Assembly: GCA_041651995.1 (NCBI GenBank)
Contig: JBAZID010000008.1
Location: 1 to 64,000 of the forward strand
From: Sulfuricella sp.
Lineage (GTDB): Bacteria; Pseudomonadota; Gammaproteobacteria; Burkholderiales; Sulfuricellaceae
DNA length: 64,000 bases
Direction: 5' to 3'
Positions 51,053-59,608 of the stretch are shown in pieces. Each line of letters opens with the position of its first letter. The first letter of the stretch is position 1. A model generated the notes under the pieces. The model saw only the letters and a list, made by a program, of their open reading frames with translations. It was not told the DNA's origin and did no database searches. The position numbers and the translations under genes are program-made.

Positions 51053-51435
51053 AGCTGTTGCTGGATACCCACTTGCTGCTATGGGCGGCCGGTTCGCCCG
51101 AGCAGTTGCCTGCAGCGGCGCGCCCCCTGCTGGAAGACCCGCAGAATGAATTGCTCTTCAGCGCGGCCAGCCTTTGGGAAATTGCCATCAAACGCGGCCT
51201 TGGGCGCTCCGATTTTCAGGTGGATGCAAGGGTGCTGCGCCGGGGGCTGCTGGACAATGGCTATCAGGAATTGGCCATCGGCAGCGAGCACGCCGTTTCC
51301 ATTGATAGTTTGCCGCCACTCCATAAAGACCCGTTCGACCGGATGCTGGTTGCGCAAGCAACCGTCGAAGGCATTACATTGCTGACGGCGGATACCTGGG
51401 TGGCGCAATACCCGGGTCCGATACGGCAGGTCTGA
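51049..51435 (+). CDS. VapC-type PIN-domain toxin
   Basis: A 128-residue PIN ribonuclease. Acidic residues lie in LLLDTHLLLW (Asp6), ASLWEIAIK, HKDPFDRML and LLTADTW. These form the Mg2+ site of VapC toxins, which cleave RNA, often tRNA. It is paired with the Phd-type antitoxin and shares 4 nt with it. It seems intact. Confidence 0.92.
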   Translation: MKLLLDTHLLLWAAGSPEQLPAAARPLLEDPQNELLFSAASLWEIAIKRGLGRSDFQVDARVLRRGLLDNGYQELAIGSEHAVSIDSLPPLHKDPFDRMLVAQATVEGITLLTADTWVAQYPGPIRQV

Positions 51436-51470
51436 TTCTGAATCCGCTGATTTCAACGGGAAGAAAGGCG

Positions 51471-52373
51471 TTGTCGCCAGTGCTTTCCGCAACGGGCCTT
51501 TTCAAGCGCTATGGCGCCAGCGAAGTGGTCGCGGGCCTCGATCTGGCGCTGGCGCCGGGCGAGTGCTTCGGCCTGCTCGGCCCCAACGGCGCGGGCAAGA
51601 CCACCACGCTGCGGCTGCTGCTGGGCCTGACCCGGCCGGATGGCGGCACGATTTCGCTGCTGGGTCTGCCGGTGCCCGAGAAAGCGCGCGAAGCGCGGCT
51701 CAAGGTCGGGGTGGTGCCGCAGGTGGATAGTCTCGACCCGGATTTCACGGTGACCGAAAACCTGCTGGTTTATGGCCGGTACTTCGGCCTCAAGGATCAC
51801 GAGATCCGGGCGCGCATTCCGGCCCTGCTTGAATTCGCCGAACTGGAGAGCAAGGCGGAGGCCAGCATCGAATCTCTCTCCGGCGGCATGAAGCGGCGCC
51901 TGACCCTGGCGCGCGCGCTGGTCAACGATCCCGACGTGATCTTTCTCGACGAGCCCACCACTGGCCTCGACCCGCAGGCACGCCATATGATGTGGCAGCG
52001 CCTGAGAAGATTGCTGAGCGAAGGCAAAACCATCCTGCTCACCACCCATTTCATGGAAGAAGCCGAGCGCCTGTGCGACCGCCTGCTGATCATGGACAAG
52101 GGCGTGGCGGTCACCACCGGCGCGCCACGCGACCTGATCGCGGAGCATATCGAGCCGCATGTGGTGGAAATCTACGGCGATGAAGGGACGTCGCACTGCG
52201 CCGGCTTCTGCCAGCGCCAGGAGCAGGTGGGAGAAACCCTGTTTTGCTACGCCGCCGACCCGCATGAACTGCTGGCCCAGTTGCAGCAGCAGTGCGAATT
52301 GCGCTATCTGCATCGCCCGTCCAACTTGGAGGACGTATTTCTGAAACTGACCGGCCGGGAGTTGCGGGAGTGA
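51471..52373 (+). CDS. NodI-like ABC exporter ATPase
   Basis: A 300-residue ABC ATPase with Walker A GPNGAGKTT, signature SLSGGMKRRL, Walker B VIFLDEPTT and a His switch (LLTTHF). The form and C-terminal domain resemble NodI-type (drug or lipid export) ATPases. The start is TTG at 51471, after GGGAAGAAAGG; a GTG at 51480 is possible. Its stop overlaps the permease GTG (GTGA). The exported compound is unknown, and nodulation genes are not present. Confidence 0.9.
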   Translation: MSPVLSATGLFKRYGASEVVAGLDLALAPGECFGLLGPNGAGKTTTLRLLLGLTRPDGGTISLLGLPVPEKAREARLKVGVVPQVDSLDPDFTVTENLLVYGRYFGLKDHEIRARIPALLEFAELESKAEASIESLSGGMKRRLTLARALVNDPDVIFLDEPTTGLDPQARHMMWQRLRRLLSEGKTILLTTHFMEEAERLCDRLLIMDKGVAVTTGAPRDLIAEHIEPHVVEIYGDEGTSHCAGFCQRQEQVGETLFCYAADPHELLAQLQQQCELRYLHRPSNLEDVFLKLTGRELRE

Positions 52374-53158
52374 CCAGCAAAACCGACTACCGGCTGCCCA
52401 ACTTGAGCTGGCGCTTCATTTCCGTGTGGCGGCGCAATTTCCTGGTATGGCGCAAGCTGGCGATTCCCTCCATCCTGGGCAATCTCGCCGACCCGGCGTT
52501 CTACATGCTGGGTCTGGGCTACGGCCTGGGCAGCCTGCTGCCGCAGGTGGCCGGTGTTCCCTACATGACTTTTCTCGCCGCCGGCACGCTGTGCTACAGC
52601 ACCATGAACAGTGCCACCTTCGAAAGCCTGTATTCCGCCTTTTCGCGCATGCACGTGCAGAAAACCTGGGACGCGATGCTCAACGCGCCGCTGGAGCTGG
52701 ACGACGTGATGCTCGGCGAACTGGTGTGGGCGACGAGCAAGAGCGTGCTTTCCGGCGTGGCGATCCTGGTCATCATCCTGGCGCTGGGCCTGGCGGATTC
52801 CTGGCTGCTGCTGTGGACCCTGCCGCTCCTGGTGCTGATCGGCTTCTGTTTCACCGGGCTGGCGCTGGTGATGAACGCGCTTTCGCCCAATTACGATTTC
52901 TTCATGTATTACTTCACCCTGGCAATCACGCCCATGGTGCTGCTGTGCGGCGTGTTCTACCCGGTCGAGCAGCTGCCGGCCTTCCTGCAGACCGCCGCGA
53001 ACTGGCTGCCGCTAACCCATGCCATCGCGCTGGCGCGGCCGCTGGTGCAAGGGGAATGGCCGCAGCAGGTGCTTGTTCATGCCGGCGTATTGCTGGCCTA
53101 TGGGAGCGGCGGTTTTTATCTGGCATTGGTGCTGGTGCGGCGCAGGCTATTAAAATAG
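52370..53158 (+). CDS. NodJ-like ABC-2 exporter permease
   Basis: A 262-residue membrane protein with six membrane segments, matching ABC-2 permeases of the NodJ type (FISVWRRNFLVWRK near the start, YMTFLAAGTLCYSTMNSATFES, and FYPVEQLPAFLQ). It starts with GTG at 52370, overlapping the ATPase stop by 4 nt. With the ATPase it should form an exporter of a lipid, polysaccharide or small molecule. Confidence 0.9.
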   Translation: MTSKTDYRLPNLSWRFISVWRRNFLVWRKLAIPSILGNLADPAFYMLGLGYGLGSLLPQVAGVPYMTFLAAGTLCYSTMNSATFESLYSAFSRMHVQKTWDAMLNAPLELDDVMLGELVWATSKSVLSGVAILVIILALGLADSWLLLWTLPLLVLIGFCFTGLALVMNALSPNYDFFMYYFTLAITPMVLLCGVFYPVEQLPAFLQTAANWLPLTHAIALARPLVQGEWPQQVLVHAGVLLAYGSGGFYLALVLVRRRLLK

Positions 53159-53376
53159 CCTGCTGAAATTATTACGCTTCGATTTTTCAGTCTGGCCCCC
53201 CAGGTTCTTCGGGCGCCGCAAAATTAGCCGCCAGCTTCATGCATCTGTTAAGATACCGCCCTGCGGCATTTGTCTCCAGTCCTTGCGCCGCGGCCCTTCC
53301 GGCTCATCAAACCCCCCATTCGTCCTAAGACTGGCGCCCAAAGCGGCGACAGGCCGATATTATTTTCAGGAATTCC
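53159..53376. other. 218-nt noncoding leader of rhlE
   Basis: The gap between the ABC permease stop and rhlE has no recognised gene. It is long for this compact genome, so rhlE may have a long, possibly structured 5' leader, as cold-inducible helicase genes often do. No clear promoter hexamers were found. Confidence 0.4.
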
Positions 53377-54714
53377 ATGTCTTTTTCTTCCCTCGGCCTG
53401 TCCGATGAAATCGTTCGTGCCGTCACCGAGCACGGCTACACCGTTCCCACCCCGATCCAGTTGCAGGCGATTCCCACCGTATTGATGGGTGGCGACCTGA
53501 TGGGTGGCGCGCAGACCGGCACCGGCAAGACCGCCGGCTTTACCTTGCCGATTCTGCATCGCCTTTCGGTTGGCGGCGACAAGACACCACCCGGCGGCCA
53601 TGCCCATATCCGGGCGCTGATGCTCACCCCGACGCGCGAACTTGCCGCGCAGGTGGAGGAAAGCGTGCGCACCTATGGCAAATATTTGAAACTCAAATCC
53701 ATGGTGATGTTTGGCGGCGTCAATATCAACCCGCAGATTCAGCGCCTGCGCAGCCGCGTCGATATTCTGGTGGCCACGCCGGGCCGCCTGCTCGACCATC
53801 TGCAACAGAGAACGGTCGATCTTTCGCATGTCGAGATTCTGGTGCTGGACGAGGCCGACCGCATGCTGGACATGGGTTTCATCCGCGACATCAAGCGCGT
53901 GCTCGCGGTGCTGCCCAAGCATCGCCAGAACCTGCTGTTCTCCGCCACCTTCTCCGACGAGATCAAGGCGCTGGCGGACGGCTTGCTCAACAAACCGGTG
54001 CTGATCGAAGTGGCGCGCCGCAATGTCACCGCCGACACGGTGGCGCAGAAGGTTTACAAGGTCGACCGCGAAAGAAAGCGCGAGCTGCTCACCCTCCTGA
54101 TCAAGGAGCACAACTGGCATCAGGTGCTGGTGTTCACGCGCACCAAGCACGGCGCCAACAAGCTGTCCGAGCAACTGACCAAGGAAGGTATCCCGGCTCT
54201 TGCCATTCACGGCAACAAGAGCCAGGCGGCGCGCACTCGCGCCCTGTCCGAATTCAAGAGCGGCAGCCTGCAGGTTCTGGTTGCCACCGATATCGCCGCC
54301 CGCGGCATCGACATCAGCGAACTGCCGCACGTGGTCAACTTCGAGCTTCCCAATGTGCCGGAAGATTACGTCCACCGCATCGGCCGCACCGGCCGCGCCG
54401 GATCGGAAGGTGAAGCCGTTTCGCTGGTGTGCATTGACGAAAAGAAACTGCTGTCGGATATCGAAAGGCTGATCAAGCGCGAGATACCCGAAGTGCTGGT
54501 GCCGGGCTTCGAACCCGATCCGTCGATCAAGGCCGAGCCGATCCTGAACGGGCAGAACCGGGGTGGCGGACAGCAACGCACAGGCGGCAGAAGTCAGCCT
54601 GGCGCTCGTTCCGGAAACCGCTCAGCAGCGCCATCCGCAGCCAGGCCCAAGGGGCCGGCAGGCAGTGGCGCCGGCAAGCCGCCGCTGCACCGCACCGGTG
54701 GGCGTGGCCGCTGA
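53377..54714 (+). CDS. rhlE: DEAD-box RNA helicase RhlE
   Basis: A 445-residue helicase. Motifs: Q motif around IQLQAIP, AQTGTGKTAGF (I), PTRELAAQV, DEAD (II), SATFS (III), and ATDIAARGIDI and HRIGRTGRAG. A basic Gly/Arg/Pro-rich tail of about 50 residues follows, as in RhlE. It remodels RNA in ribosome assembly or mRNA decay. CAGGA before the ATG supports the start. Confidence 0.93.
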   Translation: MSFSSLGLSDEIVRAVTEHGYTVPTPIQLQAIPTVLMGGDLMGGAQTGTGKTAGFTLPILHRLSVGGDKTPPGGHAHIRALMLTPTRELAAQVEESVRTYGKYLKLKSMVMFGGVNINPQIQRLRSRVDILVATPGRLLDHLQQRTVDLSHVEILVLDEADRMLDMGFIRDIKRVLAVLPKHRQNLLFSATFSDEIKALADGLLNKPVLIEVARRNVTADTVAQKVYKVDRERKRELLTLLIKEHNWHQVLVFTRTKHGANKLSEQLTKEGIPALAIHGNKSQAARTRALSEFKSGSLQVLVATDIAARGIDISELPHVVNFELPNVPEDYVHRIGRTGRAGSEGEAVSLVCIDEKKLLSDIERLIKREIPEVLVPGFEPDPSIKAEPILNGQNRGGGQQRTGGRSQPGARSGNRSAAPSAARPKGPAGSGAGKPPLHRTGGRGR

Positions 54715-54721
54715 TCGCGGC

Positions 54722-54788
54722 TAGCTCCTCTCCCCTGACAAGGGGAGGCCGGGAGGGGTTAGGGGGGCGAATTGCCCCCCTTTTTTTT
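54722..54788. terminator. rhlE terminator inside a GGGG-rich palindromic repeat
   Basis: GGGGGGC / GCCCCCC (54762-54780) with a GAATT loop and a run of eight T (54781-54788) make a strong terminator on the plus strand. The upstream GAGGGGTTAGG-type sequence and the CTCCTCTCCCCTGACAAGGG arm resemble a common intergenic repeat. The stem also encodes the last residues of the DUF2784 gene. Confidence 0.85.
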
Positions 54789-55142
54789 ACGCCGCGCAAA
54801 CCAGAGCGAATAAACCAGCGCATTCAGGATCACCACGCCCAGCCCCAGAGCAAACTGCAACTCGCGCGTCAGACCGGCCGGGTAAATCAGGGGAAGGAGA
54901 TAGTGTTCGATGAAGCCGCTGGCATAGCCCCGGCCGCCGCTTGCCTGCCGCAGCAGGTTTTCCAGCGGCGTGAGCGGACAGATCCAGCCGGTGAATTCGA
55001 TCAGCGCCCCCCAGAGGGCTGCCGGCAGGTGCAGCCAGACCAGCCAGCGCCATTTGAGGGCAAAAAAGCCGCCCAGCACCACGAACAGGATGAAGGCGAA
55101 GTGGAGCAGGACGACCAGATCGGCGGCGATTTCATGCAACAT
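54759..55142 (-). CDS. DUF2784 family membrane protein
   Basis: A 127-residue protein with three to four membrane segments, including VVLLHFAFILFVVLGGFF and a PLTPLENLLR motif characteristic of DUF2784. Its role is unknown. The C-terminal KKKGGNSPP is encoded by the rhlE terminator stem, so the end of the protein may be set by that repeat. It is convergent with rhlE. Confidence 0.85.
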   Translation of the reverse strand: MLHEIAADLVVLLHFAFILFVVLGGFFALKWRWLVWLHLPAALWGALIEFTGWICPLTPLENLLRQASGGRGYASGFIEHYLLPLIYPAGLTRELQFALGLGVVILNALVYSLWFARRKKKGGNSPP

Positions 55143-55172
55143 CCCGAGGCGCGCTCCAGAATTTAGAACATG

Positions 55173-55850
55173 CTAGGCCGAGACGCCCAGTTCCGCATAC
55201 AGCCGGGCCACCAGCGCCCGCAACTCGCCAACGTCAGCCTCGAGCCTCGTCACCTTGGCTTTCAGCGCAGAAATTTCGCCCAGTGAAATATCATTTGCCA
55301 TGCCTGGCCCGGATGGCGTCGCCTGCGCGGACTCAGTGAGGGCCGGTTCCCCGCTCAACAGGTGCGCCCAGCGGTTCTCGCGCGCGCCGGGCTGGCGCGG
55401 CAATTCCACCACCAGCGCCCCTGCTTGCCGTTCGGCCAGTTCATGCAGAAACGCTTCGACCGCCGAGATGTCGGAAAATTTATGCAGCCGCTCGCTATTG
55501 AGGCGCAGTTCGCCCGCCGTTTGCGGGCCGCGCAGCATCAGCGTGACCAGCAGGGCCACCGACTGCGATGGCACCTGCAATACCCGCTCGATATTGTGGG
55601 CATAGCGCTGCACCCGCCCGCCGCTCGACTCCACCACCAGCGTCAGCGCCCTGAGGCTGTCGATCGCTATCAGCACGTCCGCTTCGCTGGCCTCGATCAC
55701 CGGGTCGCGGCTGGTTTTCTGGTTGCAGCCTGAGATCATCGCATTCAGCGTCAGGGGATAAGTGTCCGGCACGGTATGCTGCTTCTCGGCGAGCACGCCA
55801 AGAACGCGCGTTTCAAGCAGGGAAAGGATGGGCAGGCTGGAGCTGGTCAT
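55173..55850 (-). CDS. YceH/UPF0502 family protein
   Basis: A 225-residue protein matching UPF0502 (YceH): LETRVLGVLAEKQHTVPDTYPL, NAMISGCNQKTSRDPV and LRGPQTAGELRLNSERLH. Two winged-helix domains are expected, followed by a C-terminal coiled coil (ALKAKVTRLEADVGELR). Function unknown. No neighbour gives a hint. Confidence 0.9.
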   Translation of the reverse strand: MTSSSLPILSLLETRVLGVLAEKQHTVPDTYPLTLNAMISGCNQKTSRDPVIEASEADVLIAIDSLRALTLVVESSGGRVQRYAHNIERVLQVPSQSVALLVTLMLRGPQTAGELRLNSERLHKFSDISAVEAFLHELAERQAGALVVELPRQPGARENRWAHLLSGEPALTESAQATPSGPGMANDISLGEISALKAKVTRLEADVGELRALVARLYAELGVSA

Positions 55851-55972
55851 GATTGGCGTTTCACAAAAGGATTATTATGCACGCCGACCGTTGTCGTGAA
55901 TATGAATCATCGCGAGTTATACTCTCGGCATAGACGTTAGCGCGTAGTCAGCAACATTCAGAAATCACGAGC

Positions 55973-56653
55973 ATGGACCCATTACTGCGTCACCGTATCC
56001 CCGAACCCGAGCTGATGAATGACCCTATGCAGGCACGCGCCTATGCCGAGGCGGATTTTTCCGAGCCTCATCAGGCATTCGTCACCCATTTCCAGCGGCT
56101 GTTTCCTGATTTCTCCCCGTCACAGGCCATCGACCTGGGATGCGGTCCGGCGGACGTGACCCTGCGTTTTGCACGGGCATTTCCGGAATCCATCATTCTC
56201 GGCGTCGATGGCGCAAGCGCGATGCTTGCGTTGGGGCGCCAGGCCGTGGAGGCAGAGGGGCTTGCCCGACGCCTGAGACTGCAACAATCTTATCTGCCCG
56301 ATACATTATTGCCGGCCAGCAACTTCGATGCTGTCATCAGCAACAGCCTGCTCCATCATCTCGACGATCCTGCCGTGCTGTGGCAGACTGTCCGGCACGT
56401 TGCCAGGCCCGGCGCGGCAGTACTGGTCATGGACCTGAAACGGCCGGCAAGCATTCAGGAAGCTCGGGGCCTGGCTATCCACTACGCAGCGGATGCGCCG
56501 CCCATATTGCAACATGATTTTTACCACTCGCTGCTTGCCGCCTATCGTCCCGACGAAGTGCGCCTGCAACTGGATGGGGCAGGACTATCGCAGCTGCGGG
56601 TCGAAGCTGTGAGCGATCGCCATGTGCTGATTTGGGGAATAATGGATGTTTGA
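55973..56653 (+). CDS. Class I SAM-dependent methyltransferase
   Basis: A 226-residue methyltransferase with SAM motif AIDLGCGPADV, acidic motif II LGVDGAS and post-motif NSLLHHLDD. The substrate is unknown. Its end overlaps the CoA-binding gene by 8 nt, implying cotranscription. It probably forms one unit with that gene and dapF. Confidence 0.87.
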   Translation: MDPLLRHRIPEPELMNDPMQARAYAEADFSEPHQAFVTHFQRLFPDFSPSQAIDLGCGPADVTLRFARAFPESIILGVDGASAMLALGRQAVEAEGLARRLRLQQSYLPDTLLPASNFDAVISNSLLHHLDDPAVLWQTVRHVARPGAAVLVMDLKRPASIQEARGLAIHYAADAPPILQHDFYHSLLAAYRPDEVRLQLDGAGLSQLRVEAVSDRHVLIWGIMDV

Positions 56654-57059
56654 AAACCCGGCGCCGGATGAAACCCGCGCCCTGCTGAAAAAAGTCCGCA
56701 CCATTGCGGTGGTTGGCCTGTCTCCCCAGGCGGCTCGTCCCAGCTATTTTGTGTCCAGGGCGATGCAGGGCTTCGGCTACCGCATCATTCCGGTGCGCCC
56801 GGCAGTAAGCGAAGTGCTGGGAGAGAAAGCTTATGCCACTCTGGCCGACGTGCCCGAGCAAATCGACCTGGTGGACGTGTTCCGGGCGGCGGAGCATGTG
56901 GATGCCATCGTGGATGAATGTCTGCGCCTGAACATTCCTGCCATCTGGATCCAGGAAGGCATCGTCAACGAAGCCGCGGCGCAGAAGGCTCGTAATGCGG
57001 GCATGAGTGTGGTCATGGACCGCTGCATTTACAAGGATTACGTGGAGCTGTTTGCCTGA
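56646..57059 (+). CDS. CoA-binding domain protein (YccU-like)
   Basis: A 137-residue protein with a Rossmann-like CoA-binding domain: TIAVVGLSPQAARPSYFVSR, a VDVFRAAEHVDAIVDE segment and IWIQEGIVNE. It matches the YccU-type CoA-binding family, whose role is not established. It overlaps the methyltransferase gene and ends one base before dapF. Confidence 0.9.
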   Translation: MFENPAPDETRALLKKVRTIAVVGLSPQAARPSYFVSRAMQGFGYRIIPVRPAVSEVLGEKAYATLADVPEQIDLVDVFRAAEHVDAIVDECLRLNIPAIWIQEGIVNEAAAQKARNAGMSVVMDRCIYKDYVELFA

Positions 57060-57060
57060 C

Positions 57061-57891
57061 ATGATGCTCAAATTCACCAAAATGCACGGACTGGGCAACG
57101 ATTTTGTCGTCATTGACGCCATTTCGCAGCCTGTTTCCCTGAGCTCCGAGCAATTCCGCTTTCTTGCCGATCGCCATTTCGGCATCGGCTGCGACCAGAT
57201 TTTGCTGGTGGAAAAATCCTCCGGCAGCGCCGCCGATTTCCGCTACCGCATTTTCAACGCCGATGGCGGCGAGGTCGAACAGTGCGGCAACGGGGCGCGC
57301 TGCTTTGTACGCTTCGTGCACGACAAGGGGCTGACGCAGAAAACCGAAATCAGCGTCGAAACCGCTTCAGGCACCATTTACCCGCGTCTGGAAGCGGATG
57401 GACAGGTCACGGTCAACATGGGCGCGCCGCGCTTCGAGCCGGAGCAAATTCCTTTTGCCGCGCCCCAGCGAGCGCTGACTTACCCGCTACCGGTGGATAA
57501 TCGGACACTGGATATCAGTGCGCTTTCCATGGGCAATCCGCATGCGGTGCTGGTGGTACATGATGTGGATTCCGCGCCGGTCGGCGAACAAGGGCCGCGG
57601 ATCGAAAACCACCTGGCTTTTCCGGCACGGGTCAATGTTGGCTTCATGCAAATCGTGGATCGCAGCCATATCCGGCTACGGGTATTCGAACGCGGCACGG
57701 GCGAAACCCTGGCCTGTGGAACGGGCGCCTGTGCCGCGGTGGTTGCCGGCATCACGCGCGACCTGCTGGATTCGCAAGTCACCGTCATCACGCGAGGCGG
57801 CGAACTTGTCATCCGCTGGCAGGGAGAGGGGCAGGCCGTGTGGATGACCGGTCCGGCTGAAACCGTATTTGAAGGCGAAATCCATCTTTAA
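57061..57891 (+). CDS. dapF: Diaminopimelate epimerase
   Basis: A 276-residue epimerase. Catalytic Cys75 (QCGNGARC) and Cys219 (ACGTGAC) interconvert LL- and meso-diaminopimelate for lysine and peptidoglycan synthesis. The opening MHGLGNDFVVID is typical. Two adjacent ATG codons at 57061 and 57064 are possible starts. The DUF484 gene follows 18 nt later and xerC after that, a known conserved order. Confidence 0.97.
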   Translation: MMLKFTKMHGLGNDFVVIDAISQPVSLSSEQFRFLADRHFGIGCDQILLVEKSSGSAADFRYRIFNADGGEVEQCGNGARCFVRFVHDKGLTQKTEISVETASGTIYPRLEADGQVTVNMGAPRFEPEQIPFAAPQRALTYPLPVDNRTLDISALSMGNPHAVLVVHDVDSAPVGEQGPRIENHLAFPARVNVGFMQIVDRSHIRLRVFERGTGETLACGTGACAAVVAGITRDLLDSQVTVITRGGELVIRWQGEGQAVWMTGPAETVFEGEIHL

Positions 57892-57909
57892 TCTTTTAGG
57901 ATCAAAAAA

Positions 57910-58584
57910 ATGAATTTGAGTGCAGAAGCCATTGTTGAATTCCTGCAGGAGAACCCGGCGTTCTTCGAGGACAAACCCGGCCTGCTGGAGCAGATCGTCA
58001 TCCCCCATCCGCACGGCGGACGCGCCATTTCCCTGGCCGAGCGGCAGCAATTGCAGTTGCGCGAGAAAAACAAGCTGCTGGAATCCAAACTGCGCGAGCT
58101 GCTGCAATTCGGCGAGGAAAATGACGCCATCGGCGAGAAAGTTCATCGCTTCAGCCTCTCCCTGCTGACCGCGCGCACAATCGAATCCCTCCTGCCGACC
58201 ATTACACTCAGCCTGCGCGACGATTTCGCCGTGCCGCATGTCGCCCTGCGCATCTGGGCTGCACCGGCACAAGTCACCGGGCAGGTCGAGTTTTCCGATG
58301 TCAGCGCCGACCTCAAGGCTTTCGCCGATACGCTGGTGCGCCCTTATTGCGATACCCAGCCTCCGTTTGAAGTCGCCTCATGGTTCGGCGATGTGGCCAC
58401 CCTGCTGCAATCTTTTGCCGTGGTTGCCCTGCGCAGCGAGCACGCGTTTGGCCTGCTGGTGCTGGCGAGCGAGGATGCCCAGCGTTTCTACCCGGAAATG
58501 GGCACGCTGTATCTGAAACGCATCGGCGAACTGGTCACGGTTGCCCTCATGCCCTATATCAACGAGGACCGGGACGCCGCCTGA
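57910..58584 (+). CDS. DUF484 family protein
   Basis: A 224-residue GAF-like protein of DUF484: the opening EAIVEFLQENPAFFEDKPG and a coiled-coil stretch (RQQLQLREKNKLLESKLREL), followed by a GAF-like domain. Such genes lie between dapF and xerC in many proteobacteria. Its role is unknown. AGGA lies before the ATG. Its TGA shares a base with the xerC ATG. Confidence 0.92.
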   Translation: MNLSAEAIVEFLQENPAFFEDKPGLLEQIVIPHPHGGRAISLAERQQLQLREKNKLLESKLRELLQFGEENDAIGEKVHRFSLSLLTARTIESLLPTITLSLRDDFAVPHVALRIWAAPAQVTGQVEFSDVSADLKAFADTLVRPYCDTQPPFEVASWFGDVATLLQSFAVVALRSEHAFGLLVLASEDAQRFYPEMGTLYLKRIGELVTVALMPYINEDRDAA

Positions 58585-59495
58585 TGAATACGGGAGAGGG
58601 CGGAGCTGCCGGTCACGGACTGCTGCAGGCCTACCTCTCCCATCTTCAGTACGAACGCCGCCTGTCGCCGCTGACGAGCAAAAACTATGGGCGCGACATC
58701 GAGGCGCTGCTTGGCCTGGCGGGTGAAACCCCGCTTGACCAGCTGCAAATCCACCACATCCGCCGTTTTGCCGCCCAGCTCCATGCCTCGGGCCTCGGCA
58801 GCCGCACCCTGGCGCGCATGCTTTCGGCGTGGCGCGGTTTTTATCAATATCTGGGCCGCCAGCACGCCTTTTCGCACAATCCCTGTGCCGGTCTCAGCGC
58901 GCCCAAGGCCGCAAAAACCCTGCCCCAGGCACTCTCCCCGGAGCAGGCCGCGCATCTGATGGAAGTGGAAGAGGACGGGCCGCTGGCCGTGCGCGACAAG
59001 GCCATGCTGGAACTCTTTTACTCCTCCGGCCTGCGTCTGGCCGAACTGGTCGGCACCAATCTGGAGGATATGGATTTCACCTCGGGCGAGATACGCGTGA
59101 CCGGCAAAGGCAGCAAAACGCGCATCGTGCCGCTGGGGCGGCTTGCCATCGAAGCCGTCCAGGCCTGGCTGGCCTGCCGGACACAACTTGTTGCAGCAGG
59201 CGAACGGGCCGTGTTTATCGGCCAGCGCGGCACCCGGCTCTCGCCGCGCGCGGTGCAGTTGCGGATCAAGCAATGGGGCATCAAGCTTGGCATCAACGCC
59301 AGTGTCCACCCCCACATGCTGCGCCACTCCTTCGCCACTCATGTACTGCAATCCAGCGGCGACCTGAGGGCCGTGCAGGAAATGCTGGGGCACGCCAACA
59401 TCTCGACTACCCAGGTCTATACCCATCTCGACTTCCAGCATCTGGCCAAGGTTTACGACGCGGCACACCCGCGGGCGAAAAAACGTCCAAAGTAA
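58584..59495 (+). CDS. xerC: Tyrosine recombinase XerC
   Basis: A 303-residue recombinase. The catalytic set is complete: Arg151, Lys175, His244, Arg247, His270 and Tyr279 (QVYTHLD). It acts with XerD at dif to resolve chromosome dimers. The ATG overlaps the DUF484 stop. An OxyR-like site begins at its last codon. Confidence 0.95.
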   Translation: MNTGEGGAAGHGLLQAYLSHLQYERRLSPLTSKNYGRDIEALLGLAGETPLDQLQIHHIRRFAAQLHASGLGSRTLARMLSAWRGFYQYLGRQHAFSHNPCAGLSAPKAAKTLPQALSPEQAAHLMEVEEDGPLAVRDKAMLELFYSSGLRLAELVGTNLEDMDFTSGEIRVTGKGSKTRIVPLGRLAIEAVQAWLACRTQLVAAGERAVFIGQRGTRLSPRAVQLRIKQWGIKLGINASVHPHMLRHSFATHVLQSSGDLRAVQEMLGHANISTTQVYTHLDFQHLAKVYDAAHPRAKKRPK

Positions 59496-59531
59496 TAGTC
59501 CTTGGCTATTGATTTAATATATACAATCAAT
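59495..59531 (+). promoter_or_regulatory. OxyR-like binding site upstream of ahpC
   Basis: The pattern ATAG-N7-CTAT-N7-ATAT-N7-CAAT matches the OxyR consensus (ATAG-N7-CTAT-N7-ATAG-N7-CTAT) at 14 of 16 positions with exact spacing. It lies 78 nt before the ahpC ATG. ahpC is a classic OxyR target. Confidence 0.7.
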
Positions 59532-59548
59532 TGGAGTTATTAAATCAA
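59509..59548. promoter_or_regulatory. 11-bp dyad in ahpC promoter region
   Basis: TTGATTTAATA (59509-59519) and TATTAAATCAA (59538-59548) form a perfect inverted repeat with an 18-nt loop. It overlaps the OxyR-like site. It could be a second operator or an RNA hairpin. Confidence 0.45.
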
Positions 59549-59608
59549 GGCGTTTAACATTCGTTTCAGCGTAGTGATTTATTTCAACCCAACCCAAGGA
59601 GAGTCCTG

